Source: Enchytraeus crypticus (taxonomy: Eukaryota; Annelida; Clitellata; Enchytraeida; Enchytraeidae). From it: DNA of 64,000 nt. Every line of letters starts with the position of its first letter. Position 1 is the first letter of the stretch. The position numbers and the translations under genes are program-made. Under the pieces are notes generated by a model. The model ran no database searches. It saw nothing but the letters and a program-made list of their open reading frames with translations, and had not been told where the DNA came from. The stretch covers positions 892,501 through 956,500 of the forward strand of contig CAJHZI010000495.1 in NCBI GenBank assembly GCA_905160935.1, written 5' to 3'. This document shows, in pieces, positions 26,301-32,802 of the stretch.

Positions 26301-29300
26301 AAATCATCTAACATACCTAATCTTGGTCTGCCTCTGCCTCTTTTCCCTTCCATTCTACCTTCTATGACCTCTTTTAGTAGACCTTCCCCTTAGAATGTGT
26401 CCTATCCATCTCTTCTTCCTATTTCTTAATACATTTATCAGATGTCTATCCGTACCAACTCTCTCCAGGACTTCCTCATTTGTAACCTTTTGAGTCCAGC
26501 TAATCCTCTCCATTATTCTCCAAATCCACAGTTCTAATGCCTCCAGTTTCCTAAGATCTTCCTTACTTAAGGCCCATGTTTCATTATACACTTCAATGGA
26601 AAAATGTTTGTGTCGAAATGGTCCAGTTTTAGGTGAAAACTTCTTGAGAAGTGCCAAACTTGTACGCCTTTCAATCAATCAATCAATAACTAATCAATAT
26701 CTATCATCAGCTTTTGTCATGTGCGTTTATATACGGTTGTTTGCTTATCGCATATAAGTTCAATAGTCAAAGTTCTGTAGGCCTGTGAAATAAATTATTG
26801 AAGTCAAATTTCTTTCAATGATACTGACTTTGAGCAAAATACATGTTCAGAGGTAGTTGAAAATTTAGTTAATTAACCTTCATCTTCACAGGTCTAGTCA
26901 CATTGATTTGTTCTGCATTTAGTAAAGACTTAAATGCTGTAACAATGGTGAACTAAAAAAATCATGTACATATGCGCCTACATTTGCGAATTGTGCCGCT
27001 ATGAATTGTCACACAATAAATTATAATCTATAAATTGTCATGCAGTTAATTATCATCTCTAAATTGTCATACAATAAATTGTCATCTATAAATTGTCATG
27101 CAGTTAATTATCATCTCTAAATTGTCATACAATAAATTGTCATCTATAAATTGTCATGCAGTTAATTATCATCTCTAAATTGTCATACAATAAATTGTCA
27201 TCTATAAATTGTCACACAATAAGTTATCATCAATTGTCATACAATCAATTATCATCTATAAATTGTCATACAATAAATTGTCATCTATTGTCATACAATA
27301 AATTATCATCTATAAATTGTCATACAATAAATTATCATCTATGAATTGTCATACAATAAGTTATCATCAATTGTCATACAATAAATTATCATCTATGAAT
27401 TGTCATACAATAAATTATCATCTATGAATTGTCATACAATAAGTTATCATCTATGAATTGTCATACAATAAATTATCATCTATGAATTGTCATACAATAA
27501 GTTATCATCTATGAATTGTCATACAATAAATTATCATCTATGAATTGTCATACAATAAATTATCATCTATGAATTGTCATACAATAAGTTATCATAATTG
27601 TCATACAATAAATTATCATCTATGAATTGTCATACAATAAATTATCATCTATGAATTGTCATACAATAAGTTATCATCTATGAATTGTCATACAATAAAT
27701 TATCATCTATGAATTGTCATACAATAAATTATCATCTATGAATTGTCATACAATAAGTTATCATCTATGAATTGTCATACAATAAATTATCATCTATGAA
27801 TTGTCATACAATAATTATCATCTATGAATTGTCATACAATAAATTATCATCTATGAATTGTCATACAATAAGTTATCATCTATGAATTATCATGCAATGA
27901 ATTTTTATGCATTTTCATAAAATCCAGTAATTTATCTAAGTTTTAAATTGACAGTGTTTTGTCTGGAATCAAAGGCACGTCTTCCGTGCCGTCATATATC
28001 TGAGAAGAAAGCCACTCTATCACTTGCTAAGCATCATCGTTCCCACAACGCTGAAGACTCTCTTGACAGTCTTGGTCTTTCTCATCCCCTACGAGACCCT
28101 AGAGAGATTGAGCGTCCAGATCACACTGCTCATGGCCCTAGTGGTTGACCACCTATCGCTGATGGAGAATATGCCGAAAACATCGGGACACTTTCCTCTC
28201 TTTGGTAATTTTATTTAGATTATTAATATTACTGCTGTTATATATCGTCTTCTTCTTCCCTTTAATCCCAGTTTAACTAGGGTCGAGATACGAATTGTTA
28301 CATACCCTAATAATGCTATAATATAATACAATTTTATTCAGATTATTAATATTATTATTATGTATCATAATATTATTATATTATATAGTATGTTCTGTAC
28401 AATATTATTATTCCCCGTGTTGTGCTCGGGTGAGGTTGGACCACTGCAGAATATGGCAACCGCAAACAATCTGCTGCGTGTTCGCAATAGGCGACTAAGG
28501 CAGGAGCTGAGGATGGCAAGAGGGGACCCACCTCACCATTAAATATTTCCCCAAGGATCAAATGGTAATTAATCCATTTAACTGAGGAAGGCAACGGGAA
28601 ACCATCTTAGAAGCCACACTTTTCCGAAGCTATAGGCTACATAAGGGATAAATAAAGAAGAGACTTTGTGAAGGGATTTACTTGTTGATCTAAGGAGTGC
28701 TCTCATGGAGCGAGAAAGCAGACATTGAGTATGAATATGTACCTTGAACCTGCCACTTGGCAGTGCACTGAAGAGAGAGGGAGAATATTGCTATATTTCA
28801 TATTATTATAAATCATTATAATGTTATTTTCCGAATTTTTTATATTTGAATTTATGATTTAATTGACGTTTGATGAAATTCAATATTGCATTCACGAAAG
28901 ATAAGGCCTTAATTTAGTTTGATTTTCTATGTTAATTATTCTTTAACTTACTGCGAATACGAAAATAATTTTACATTTGTATAGAATTAAGAGATATATA
29001 TACAGTTTTATATTTTAATAAAAGATTAAAACTAAAAGCTAAGCAGCAGAAATACGTAAAAAGTTTCAATAATTTCTTAGGCAGTCTACATGTACATGAT
29101 TATAATTTATTATTTGTATGTTGTTGAAATGAATGTTTCCAGAAATACGATTTAAAATTGATTACTTTTTTGTTAAGATTTTCCACTTGTAAGACTAAAA
29201 GGCAACGGATTGATATCATGGAATCCTGTTGGAAGCTAATTAACAAATTGTCTTTATGTGATTAGGATTTTACTTAATAAATCTAAATCGAATTTAAGTA

Positions 29301-29813
29301 AAATCAGTAATACACCTTATTGTAGCTTCTCAAAGCACACAGGAGCATTGAAATAATTGATAAAGTCAAGCCAATTAGACAATTTAAGAAATTAGCGAAA
29401 TGTTTGCGCTTATTTATGTTGTAGATATGTATTTATCCGTAATTATGGTGAGCACAGCTTTGGGACTTGTTCTTTCTGGAATAACTGGATTGCTCTACGA
29501 AACCTCATATCGTCGAATTCCCCTCAGAATTCGTCGCTTTATTATTCATACCCTGGGCCGCTATTGCGCTCTATCGAGAGCAACCAGAATGTGTGAAGCA
29601 GTGAAACTCAGTGACGAAAGTATTGCGAAAGAAAATCAAACGATAGCGCAGATATTGGACTTTCTACTATTTATTCTGTTTGGACTTTTCACGGTCACTT
29701 TCACGGTTGGAATTTTTATTGTGATAATTGTGAATAGCCAAGTCGTACCGCAGCCGATGGGTTATGATTTGGTAGTTAACGAAAGTCAGAGGTACCAGGA
29801 AAGTGCATTTTAA
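6286..29813 (+). CDS. LDLa-array Cys-loop ligand-gated ion channel subunit (22 exons)
   Basis: Joined from 22 exons by GT-AG sites and compatible phases, this gives 1049 aa plus stop. Residues 1-35 hold a signal peptide. Residues 36-670 hold 16 LDLa modules, each in its own phase 1-1 exon. Residues about 671-860 are a Cys-loop ligand-binding domain with the WKP loop A motif and a cystine loop C781-x13-C795 containing FPYD. Membrane segments TM1 (about 861-881, conserved Pro867), TM2 (about 889-907), TM3 (about 922-946) and TM4 (about 998-1023) follow, with a short loop of about 50 aa between TM3 and TM4. Such subunits assemble as pentamers in the plasma membrane and gate ion flow on ligand binding. 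A Glu at pore position -1' suggests a cation channel; this is inference, and the ligand is unknown. The loop C vicinal Cys pair of nicotinic alpha subunits is absent. The LDLa array would form a long extracellular, probably Ca2+-binding, stalk. The fusion rests on my exon joining; transcript evidence would settle it. Confidence 0.85.
7324..7428 (+). CDS. Receptor exon 2: LDLa module 1 (atypical)
   Basis: Acceptor CTGCAG and donor GCG|GTACGA are in phase 1-1. The module keeps cysteines 2, 4, 5 and 6 and the acidic end ([10 protein letters not shown]), but lacks cysteines 1 and 3, which pair with each other in LDLa domains. Their joint absence suggests a tolerated loss of one disulfide rather than random decay. 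A SINE-A tail ends just upstream of the acceptor. Confidence 0.75.
8198..8320 (+). CDS. Receptor exon 3: LDLa module 2
   Basis: Acceptor TTTAG, donor GCG|GTACGT, phase 1-1, 123 nt. Six cysteines are present with [16 protein letters not shown] carrying the calcium-cage acidic residues. A CNST sequon follows the second cysteine. An extra Cys sits near the start (TCQSC). Confidence 0.9.
8870..8985 (+). repeat. Interstitial telomere-like TTAGGG repeats
   Basis: About 18 degenerate units of TTAGGG (with TTAGGT, TTGGGG and TTGAGG variants) lie in a receptor intron. They sit between a minus-strand SINE-E end and a LINE 3' fragment. Decay shows age. Confidence 0.85.
8985..9105 (+). mobile_element. 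LINE 3' terminal fragment
   Basis: Translation gives [13 protein letters not shown][25 protein letters not shown], the W.D...A.DR..WR......C pattern common at the very end of non-LTR reverse-transcriptase proteins, followed by TGATGATAATAA. Confidence 0.55.
9178..9297 (+). CDS. Receptor exon 4: LDLa module 3
   Basis: Acceptor TTTCAG, donor GTC|GTATGT, phase 1-1, 120 nt. Six cysteines, with [16 protein letters not shown] at the end and a CNDS sequon after cysteine 2. Confidence 0.9.
10203..10331 (+). CDS. Receptor exon 5: LDLa module 4
   Basis: Acceptor TTGGCAG, donor GTG|GTGAGT, phase 1-1, 129 nt. A fully canonical LDLa with [16 protein letters not shown] and a CNDS sequon. LINE-GA fragments flank it on both sides within about 50 nt. 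Confidence 0.92.
10761..10880 (+). CDS. Receptor exon 6: LDLa module 5
   Basis: Acceptor TTGCAG, donor GTG|GTATCC, phase 1-1, 120 nt. Six cysteines, [16 protein letters not shown] with intact calcium-cage acids, and a CNST sequon. Confidence 0.92.
11595..11708 (+). CDS. Receptor exon 7: LDLa module 6
   Basis: Acceptor TTGTAG, donor GTG|GTAAAT, phase 1-1, 114 nt. Six cysteines ending [10 protein letters not shown]. The usual CDG is CNG here and there is no sequon after cysteine 2. Confidence 0.9.
12139..12255. repeat. 29-bp tandem repeat, 4 copies
   Basis: GCATTCAGGGCTATGAACTG plus AAATATTGT repeats four times in an intron of the receptor gene with almost no divergence, so the expansion is recent. 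The overlapping open frame is a by-product. Confidence 0.92.
13021..13137 (+). CDS. Receptor exon 8: LDLa module 7
   Basis: Acceptor GCTCAG, donor GCA|GTAAGC, phase 1-1, 117 nt. Six cysteines, [16 protein letters not shown] and a CNRT sequon. Confidence 0.92.
13138..13470. repeat. Donor-proximal CAATCAATCA-type minisatellite
   Basis: Degenerate units of about 30 bp built from CAATCAATCATATGCAGGCA and ATCGATAAGT begin within a few bases of the exon 8 donor. Several units contain GCAGGTAATC, which resembles a splice acceptor/donor junction and recurs in the golgin array at 63742-63930. Confidence 0.75.
13712..13834 (+). CDS. Receptor exon 9: LDLa module 8
   Basis: The acceptor CACTAG|GT is chosen because it supplies cysteine 1 and phase 1; a nearer TTGCAG would break the frame. 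The donor is GTG|GTTGGT, a weaker site. Six cysteines ending [16 protein letters not shown]. No sequon after cysteine 2. Confidence 0.82.
14495..14617 (+). CDS. Receptor exon 10: LDLa module 9
   Basis: Acceptor ATTCAG, donor GTG|GTAAAA, phase 1-1, 123 nt. Six cysteines, [16 protein letters not shown], and a CNGT sequon. Confidence 0.92.
14785..14950 (+). mobile_element. SINE-E copy
   Basis: A short retroposon with GTGAATCGATTTTTAGTGAC, then GTCCCTGACATCATCCTTGT and ATGAGGAAAAGGACGTTAAG, ending in ATT repeats. Other copies are at 55185-55355 (+), 30070-30180 (+), 8765-8830 (-), 21650-21720 (-) and 34635-34700 (-). The last 40 bases resemble the SINE-A tail. Confidence 0.65.
15270..15435 (-). 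mobile_element. SINE-5S copy (diverged)
   Basis: This is the most diverged of three copies of a repeat whose body resembles 5S rRNA. The CATCCAAAAACTAACCCAGCC stretch, read on the plus strand, corresponds to the 5S segment around its internal C box. Better copies are at 24045-24315 and 44690-44975. Confidence 0.55.
15692..15778 (+). CDS. Receptor exon 11: LDLa half-module (module 10)
   Basis: Acceptor ATTACAG, donor GCG|GTATTA, phase 1-1, but only 87 nt (29 aa). It keeps cysteines 1 to 3 (EDC, IYC, SYC) and one later Cys, and lacks the CDG...DC..DE lobe that binds calcium in LDLa domains. The exon stays in frame, so it is either a reduced module or a dying exon that is skipped. Confidence 0.65.
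16278..16400 (+). CDS. Receptor exon 12: LDLa module 11
   Basis: Acceptor ATCCAG, donor GTG|GTATTT, phase 1-1, 123 nt. Six cysteines, [16 protein letters not shown], and a CNNS sequon. Confidence 0.92.
16590..16855 (+). mobile_element. Decayed LINE reverse-transcriptase C-terminal fragment
   Basis: Conceptual translation gives NRLAQSRLR[12 protein letters not shown], then a [10 protein letters not shown] stretch and [15 protein letters not shown]. This is the C-terminal signature common in non-LTR reverse transcriptases (RLRWYGH ... W...VKEDL...GL). Internal stops show that it is dead. An ATT microsatellite precedes it at 16525-16590. Confidence 0.65.
16881..17003 (+). CDS. Receptor exon 13: LDLa module 12
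   Basis: Acceptor ATATCAG, donor GCG|GTAAAT, phase 1-1, 123 nt. Six cysteines, [16 protein letters not shown]. The sequon NST lies three residues later than in the other modules. Long AT repeats start about 40 nt after the donor. Confidence 0.92.
17711..17833 (+). CDS. Receptor exon 14: LDLa module 13
   Basis: Acceptor CTCGCAG, donor GTG|GTTACT (weak), phase 1-1, 123 nt. Six cysteines, [16 protein letters not shown] and a CNST sequon. A GAT/GAC triplet tract (17505-17685) precedes the acceptor. Confidence 0.92.
18265..18400 (+). mobile_element. SINE-A copy
   Basis: A nearly complete tRNA-derived SINE. It has CTGGAGCCAGTGGCGATGTC, a GGTTCAAATTC B-box-like stretch, then the CACTGATATCGCTTTCGAGT tail. 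A SINE-D copy in opposite orientation lies just upstream (18095-18245). Confidence 0.8.
19045..19170 (+). CDS. Receptor exon 15: LDLa module 14
   Basis: Acceptor TTTGCAG, donor GTG|GTTAGT, phase 1-1, 126 nt. Seven cysteines (an extra one in NSCLCD), ending [16 protein letters not shown]; the Gly of CDG is Ala. CNSS sequon. ATC repeats and a minus-strand SINE-D copy (19280-19575) follow the donor. Confidence 0.88.
19675..19870 (+). mobile_element. SINE-A copy with duplicated tail, abutting an acceptor
   Basis: A complete SINE-A is followed by a second copy of its 3' tail (19806-19869). That second tail ends in CTTTACCAGCTTTTACTTTG directly before the AG of receptor exon 16, so SINE sequence supplies the pyrimidine tract of that splice site. 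Confidence 0.8.
19881..20000 (+). CDS. Receptor exon 16: LDLa module 15
   Basis: Acceptor TTGCAG, donor GTG|GTATGC, phase 1-1, 120 nt. Six cysteines, [16 protein letters not shown]. There is no sequon after cysteine 2 (CGGTTS). Confidence 0.92.
20010..20560 (-). mobile_element. LINE-GA fragment split by a SINE-B insertion
   Basis: The minus-strand LINE-GA 3' end (20010-20111) is interrupted by a full SINE-B copy in plus orientation (about 20112-20358) and resumes with CCACATACGAATGGATCTTT. SINE-B has an A-box-like TAGCGTAGTGGTAACG, a B-box GGGTTCGAATCCC and a 3' end near ATTCACTATAATGCGTG. The LINE is therefore older than the SINE insertion. Confidence 0.75.
20560..20825. repeat. Degenerate AAATCAATAACATACAAC repeat
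   Basis: Irregular units of about 30 bp, rich in AAATCAATAACATACAAC and AATAATAAAA, lie in an intron of the receptor gene. Nothing coding is seen. Confidence 0.6.
20830..21030 (-). mobile_element. SINE-A copy
   Basis: Minus-strand SINE-A: TGGAGCCAGTGGCGATTTCA at the right end, a B-box-like GATTCAAATCC, and the tail toward 20900. A detached second tail piece lies at 20830-20855. Confidence 0.75.
21383..21511 (+). CDS. Receptor exon 17: LDLa module 16
   Basis: Acceptor GTTCAG, donor GTG|GTTTGT, phase 1-1, 129 nt. Six cysteines, [16 protein letters not shown] and a CNGT sequon. This is the last module before the channel domain. Confidence 0.9.
22186..22310 (+). CDS. Receptor exon 18: start of Cys-loop ligand-binding domain
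   Basis: Acceptor TCAATAG accepts phase 1 from the last LDLa exon; donor TTG|GTAATT leaves phase 0. The 41-residue stretch has an N-terminal helix-like IEDLTKRVG and strand 1 [14 protein letters not shown], which matches the V-x-F-x-L...SI-D pattern at the start of Cys-loop receptors. It was too short to stand out as an open frame, but its phase fits both neighbours. Confidence 0.8.
22475..22600 (+). mobile_element. SINE-A copy
   Basis: A diverged plus-strand SINE-A with GGATCAGTACGTGCAGTGTT, a TTCAAATCC box and the GGAAACTGACGTTAAACTTA tail. A SINE-D 3' end follows at 22865-22975. Confidence 0.65.
23909..24006 (+). CDS. Receptor exon 19: ligand-binding domain, loops D and A
   Basis: Acceptor CTGGCAG in phase 0 and donor CAACAG|GTTTTC leaving phase 2. 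It encodes [20 protein letters not shown] and [12 protein letters not shown], which corresponds to the loop D strand and the loop A motif W-x-P-D/N of Cys-loop receptors. The split codon AG|C joins perfectly to exon 20. Confidence 0.82.
24045..24315 (-). mobile_element. SINE-5S copy
   Basis: On the minus strand the body reads ATTGAAGTAAAGCTACATCG, then GCCTCGGTTAGTACTTTTTG and GGTGACCACATTGGAAGACC. This follows 5S rRNA from its A box (AGCTAAGCAGGGTCGGGCC) through the intermediate element and C box (GGTTAGTACTTGGATGGGAG). That supports a 5S-derived (SINE3-like) promoter. Confidence 0.7.
24355..25515 (-). mobile_element. 5'-truncated LINE with reverse transcriptase and AATA tail
   Basis: The minus-strand frame is open from about 25510 to the stop at 24525. 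It holds [13 protein letters not shown] (first catalytic Asp), [13 protein letters not shown] and LAYADDIVL (catalytic YADD), then the thumb and C-terminal region. Upstream of 25515 the frame closes, so endonuclease and the rest are missing. The 3' end is CCTGAAATAAAGCAATAAAT with an AATA-type tail. It lies antisense inside a receptor intron. The frame is intact, so it is a fairly young truncated insertion. Confidence 0.88.
25877..26153 (+). CDS. Receptor exon 20: ligand-binding domain with the Cys-loop
   Basis: Acceptor ATTTTAG, donor GCG|GTGAGC, phase 2 in and 0 out. It carries the signature [15 protein letters not shown], in which two cysteines are 13 residues apart around the FPYD tip that contacts the membrane domain in this family. 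After it, the strand WTLIDTK leads toward loop C. Confidence 0.93.
26190..26690 (-). mobile_element. LINE-GA fragment with reverse-transcriptase C-terminal region
   Basis: The best LINE-GA copy. The minus-strand frame 26355-26678 contains [31 protein letters not shown] and [11 protein letters not shown], a widespread non-LTR reverse-transcriptase C-terminal signature. The element ends in CCAGTAGGCAGTGCACTAAG and a short AG tail. It is 5'-truncated. Confidence 0.8.
27005..27895. repeat. 29-bp minisatellite, about 30 copies
   Basis: Units of AATTGTCATACAATAAATTA plus TCATCTATG (with variants AAGTT and a shorter left-hand type) fill 890 bp. They end 60 bp before the acceptor of receptor exon 21. 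Direct repeats have no spacers, so this is a minisatellite and not a CRISPR array. Confidence 0.95.
27955..28204 (+). CDS. Receptor exon 21: loop C, TM1 and TM2
   Basis: Acceptor TTGACAG in phase 0 and donor TTTG|GTAATT leaving phase 1. It encodes a short loop C ([10 protein letters not shown]), the pre-TM1 [11 protein letters not shown] typical of nicotinic-type subunits, TM1 with the conserved Pro ([11 protein letters not shown]), and TM2 ([20 protein letters not shown]) ending MENMPKTS. Glu at -1' and Glu at 20' match cation-selective members; Gln 4', Met 9' and Asp 14' do not match common members. Confidence 0.92.
28720..28790 (+). mobile_element. LINE-GA terminal fragment
   Basis: The end CTTGAACCTGCCACTTGGCA followed by GTGCACTGAAGAGAGAG matches the LINE-GA 3' end. 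Shorter copies of the same end are at 10040-10155 (+), 10345-10575 (-) and 15920-15975 (+). Confidence 0.65.
29425..29813 (+). CDS. Receptor exon 22: TM3, short cytoplasmic loop, TM4, stop
   Basis: Acceptor GTTGTAG accepts phase 1. TM3 is [21 protein letters not shown] basic amphipathic segment ([15 protein letters not shown]) resembles the MX helix of nicotinic subunits. TM4 is [20 protein letters not shown]. The protein ends after a short extracellular tail with an NES sequon. The TM3-TM4 loop is about 50 residues, shorter than in vertebrate nicotinic subunits. Confidence 0.92.
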
Positions 29814-31534
29814 CTCTCGCTCGACGCCATCTTTTCTTGAACACTAACATTATAAAAGGCTAATAATTACTTATTGATTTATTGCAAGAAGAAGTCTATC
29901 TCTCACTTTACTGTATTGTCTTGTGGCGGGCTCACGGCAAAAACTCTCAAATAATACGGTCCTCTGTTTTCCAATTCATAGCCACATAAGACTGCATTAA
30001 CTTGCCAAGTTTCGATCATTCCTTCGTTCTTCTCCATTATACCCTCTACTAGTTTGTTAAACAAGTGATATGTGATGTTTGGACTAAGTGATGTGTTCTG
30101 TGGGGAGGTCCCTGACATCATCCTTGGATGAGGAAACGGAAGTTAAACCTTTATTATTATTATAATTGTTATTATTATTAACCAGTCATAGCGGCTCAAT
30201 TTAATGTAATTAAATTGGTCTAGAAATAAAGTTCTAATGCAATCTTGAATAGACATTGGAGATATATTATAGTGCAACTGATAGCAAACTAGTATTAGGG
30301 TCCTATACAGACTGTATAGGGTCCTATACAGACTATATAGGGCTCTATCCAGACTATAGAGAGAGACTATATAGACTATATAGGACCCTATATAGACTAT
30401 ATGCACATGCATTACTGAAATTTTGCAAATCACTAGAGAGAGAGAGAGAGAGAGAGAGAAAAAAAAAAAAAAAGGAGAAGATATACTGTATAATGTATAT
30501 TGCGAGAGAAAAGAGAGTAGTTAACTTAAGTTTATTTTGACTTATACATTTAATTAATTTTGTTATTATTTCTATATTTCATTATTCATATACAATTTAG
30601 TGGCAGTTGAAACTTCAGCTTTGCTATGGAGTTAACTATCAATTAATATTTCTTGTATTCGAACAGCATCAAACGTTCAAAGTAGGAGAAAAGCTAAACC
30701 AAAAGTCATATAGGCCTTCTTATGAGGAGAGTTTCATATACTTCTCTACAATAAAACTAAGTCGTCAAAAATCGCTTCATTTTCTCTGGTCTATAGAAAA
30801 AGATTAATTTCTGGTCATAATAAATAGCTGTATTCACTGTTGCGACATTTGTACACATAACTGTGTACAGTTGTGTACAGTGTAAATCCCGCTTGCATAC
30901 GCACCGGAAGCGCTATCGATGCACTGGATCAATGATTCGTTTAGAGCGGACGTGTATTAGCGTGGGAGGGACTGGCCGAAATTTCATCAAGAAATCGCTG
31001 TCTCGTTCTCTACCATTTACACTAAAAAATGCGAAATATACATGTTTGTATATTATGTTTATGTGCACTGAAAAATGTGAATTAGATGATCAGTGCCATA
31101 GAGTGAAGGTATCACTTCTATCAGTGCTATTACAGTGCAGGAATGGCTAAGTTGACGCTAGCCTAGAGGTCCGACGTTCTAAATAAATCCTGTCTAAATC
31201 CCTCGGATCTGTTCGACAAATTACCCAATCAAGTTAGCGATGCTGCGAAACTACACCAGACGAGCTCTTATCGCCTAATCTCTGCTAAATGTAGGCTATT
31301 TACGACAACGACCTACACGACAGCTCCTCTCGCGGCGTTTGCGTAATGATAAACGTTTCCTTGTTTTATGTTATGTTTAAACAAAGAACATGATTAGCAG
31401 AGGCTACACATGTTTCTGCTTAATTTAAAAAATCAGATATGTTTTAGATACTGGGTTTTTGTACTTAGTACTCTTTTCATACGCCGTGCAGAGTAGATTG
31501 CATAATGTAGTTAGGAATAGTCAATATTCTAGAC

Positions 31535-31670
31535 TGGAGGCAGTAGCGACGTCGGTAAAATATTGGACGGCGGATCAGTATGGGCGGGGTTCAAATTCTG
31601 GGCTCGTCAGTCACTGACATCGATTTCGAGTGAGGAAACTGATGTTAACGTTAGCTTTGACAACTTTATA
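31535..31670 (+). mobile_element. SINE-A copy
   Basis: CTGGAGGCAGTAGCGACGTC head, GGATCAGTATGGGCGGGGTT, TTCAAATTC box, then the GAGGAAACTGATGTTAACGT tail. Confidence 0.8.
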
Positions 31671-31943
31671 TAGTTCCTGAAGGTATTTTTATGACGCTCC
31701 TATTATTTGAACTCGGCCTACTGACATGCCTTACGGACATGTCCTAAACTAAACGCCATGTCCTAAATTAAACGCCATGCATTGCCGAACTTTGCAGTGA
31801 AATCTTACTTTTTATAATAAAGCAAAAAATCGATTTCAGCAGAAGAATTGCTATCTGTTAAAACGTAAAGTTGTTTTAAATAATAGCAGCTTACGCTATT
31901 CGCTTTTCATATCATACTTCTTGTGTATATATGATAATTAGTA

Positions 31944-31984
<41 letters not shown>

Positions 31985-32709
31985 AACGTATTATGTATAT
32001 ATACTGTATATATATATACTGTATATATATATATATATATACAAACGTATTATGTATATATACTGTATATATATATATACTGTATATATATATATATATA
32101 TATACATATATATATTCTACTAATTAGCATATATACATAAGAAGTATATATAGAAGTATAGGCTAATAAGTAGCCAGTTGTCAAATCATTTCAGTATTAT
32201 GCCTACATAGAGAAGTTATAAAGGTAGCAAAACATCTAAACATATGCTTCACAAGCACCACAGACAAGCATCGAAAACCTTTTTGCATAATTCTGCCCTT
32301 GAACTTAACATTGTGCAACTAAAACACTACAAAACAGTTTAACAGATAAAACTACAGTTCATATTCTAATCTAATATCCAATTCCAAATTCGATAGTAGA
32401 AGTCTATTCTGCAAGATTAGGGCTAGGTTCAATCACTATCAACACAATAAAACAATAATAAGACAAGTAATACAAGTTCAATAGATATATCACCGTGTTG
32501 ATTAGTAACACCGGTATTCTACGACGTTGTGGCAATGTGAAACAATACGTGACTTACAGTTACATATGCTGCTTAATAGCTCCACATCTTTTTAACTAAC
32601 GCAAATGTTAACTAAAGCTTTTGCTTCCATTGTTTAAATTATAGTCTACAATATTTGTATTGATTTTATACATTAATTCAGGTTGAAACTTTAATATTAG
32701 CTAATAATA

Positions 32710-32720
32710 TTTATTTTATT
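32710..32720 (-). terminator. Candidate polyadenylation signals of the SLC46-like gene
   Basis: Two overlapping TTTATT hexamers, AATAAA on the minus strand, lie about 85-90 nt after the stop at 32803. In AT-rich DNA this has limited weight. Confidence 0.4.
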
Positions 32721-32802
32721 TTATGTCATACTCCACTTTGCCGTAACATCATCCAAACTTTAATAATACATATTCAGAAATATATCTAACGAACAAACGC
32801 AT

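Larger units (their letters stand above)
29814..32802. other. Receptor/SLC46 intergenic stretch
   Basis: No further exon is seen. It contains a SINE-E copy (30070-30180), GA repeats (30431-30460), short repeats of GGTCCTATACAGACT (30298-30400), a SINE-A copy (31535-31670) and AT tracts (31945-32115). I found no canonical AATAAA within 200 nt of the receptor stop. The right end is the 3' flank of the minus-strand transporter. Confidence 0.6.

Noticed and set aside
27005-27895. CRISPR-like regular repeat
   Set aside because: Units are contiguous with no unique spacers, the host is an animal, and no cas genes exist; it is a minisatellite.
28360-28600. Open frames between receptor exons 21 and 22
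   Set aside because: They do not fit the receptor phase 1 to 1 junction, and the TM2 to TM3 junction is already complete without them; the stretch looks like an old repeat remnant.
30863-31150. 95-aa plus-strand open frame after the receptor gene
   Set aside because: No recognisable domain, no splice context and no start preference; it is probably chance.
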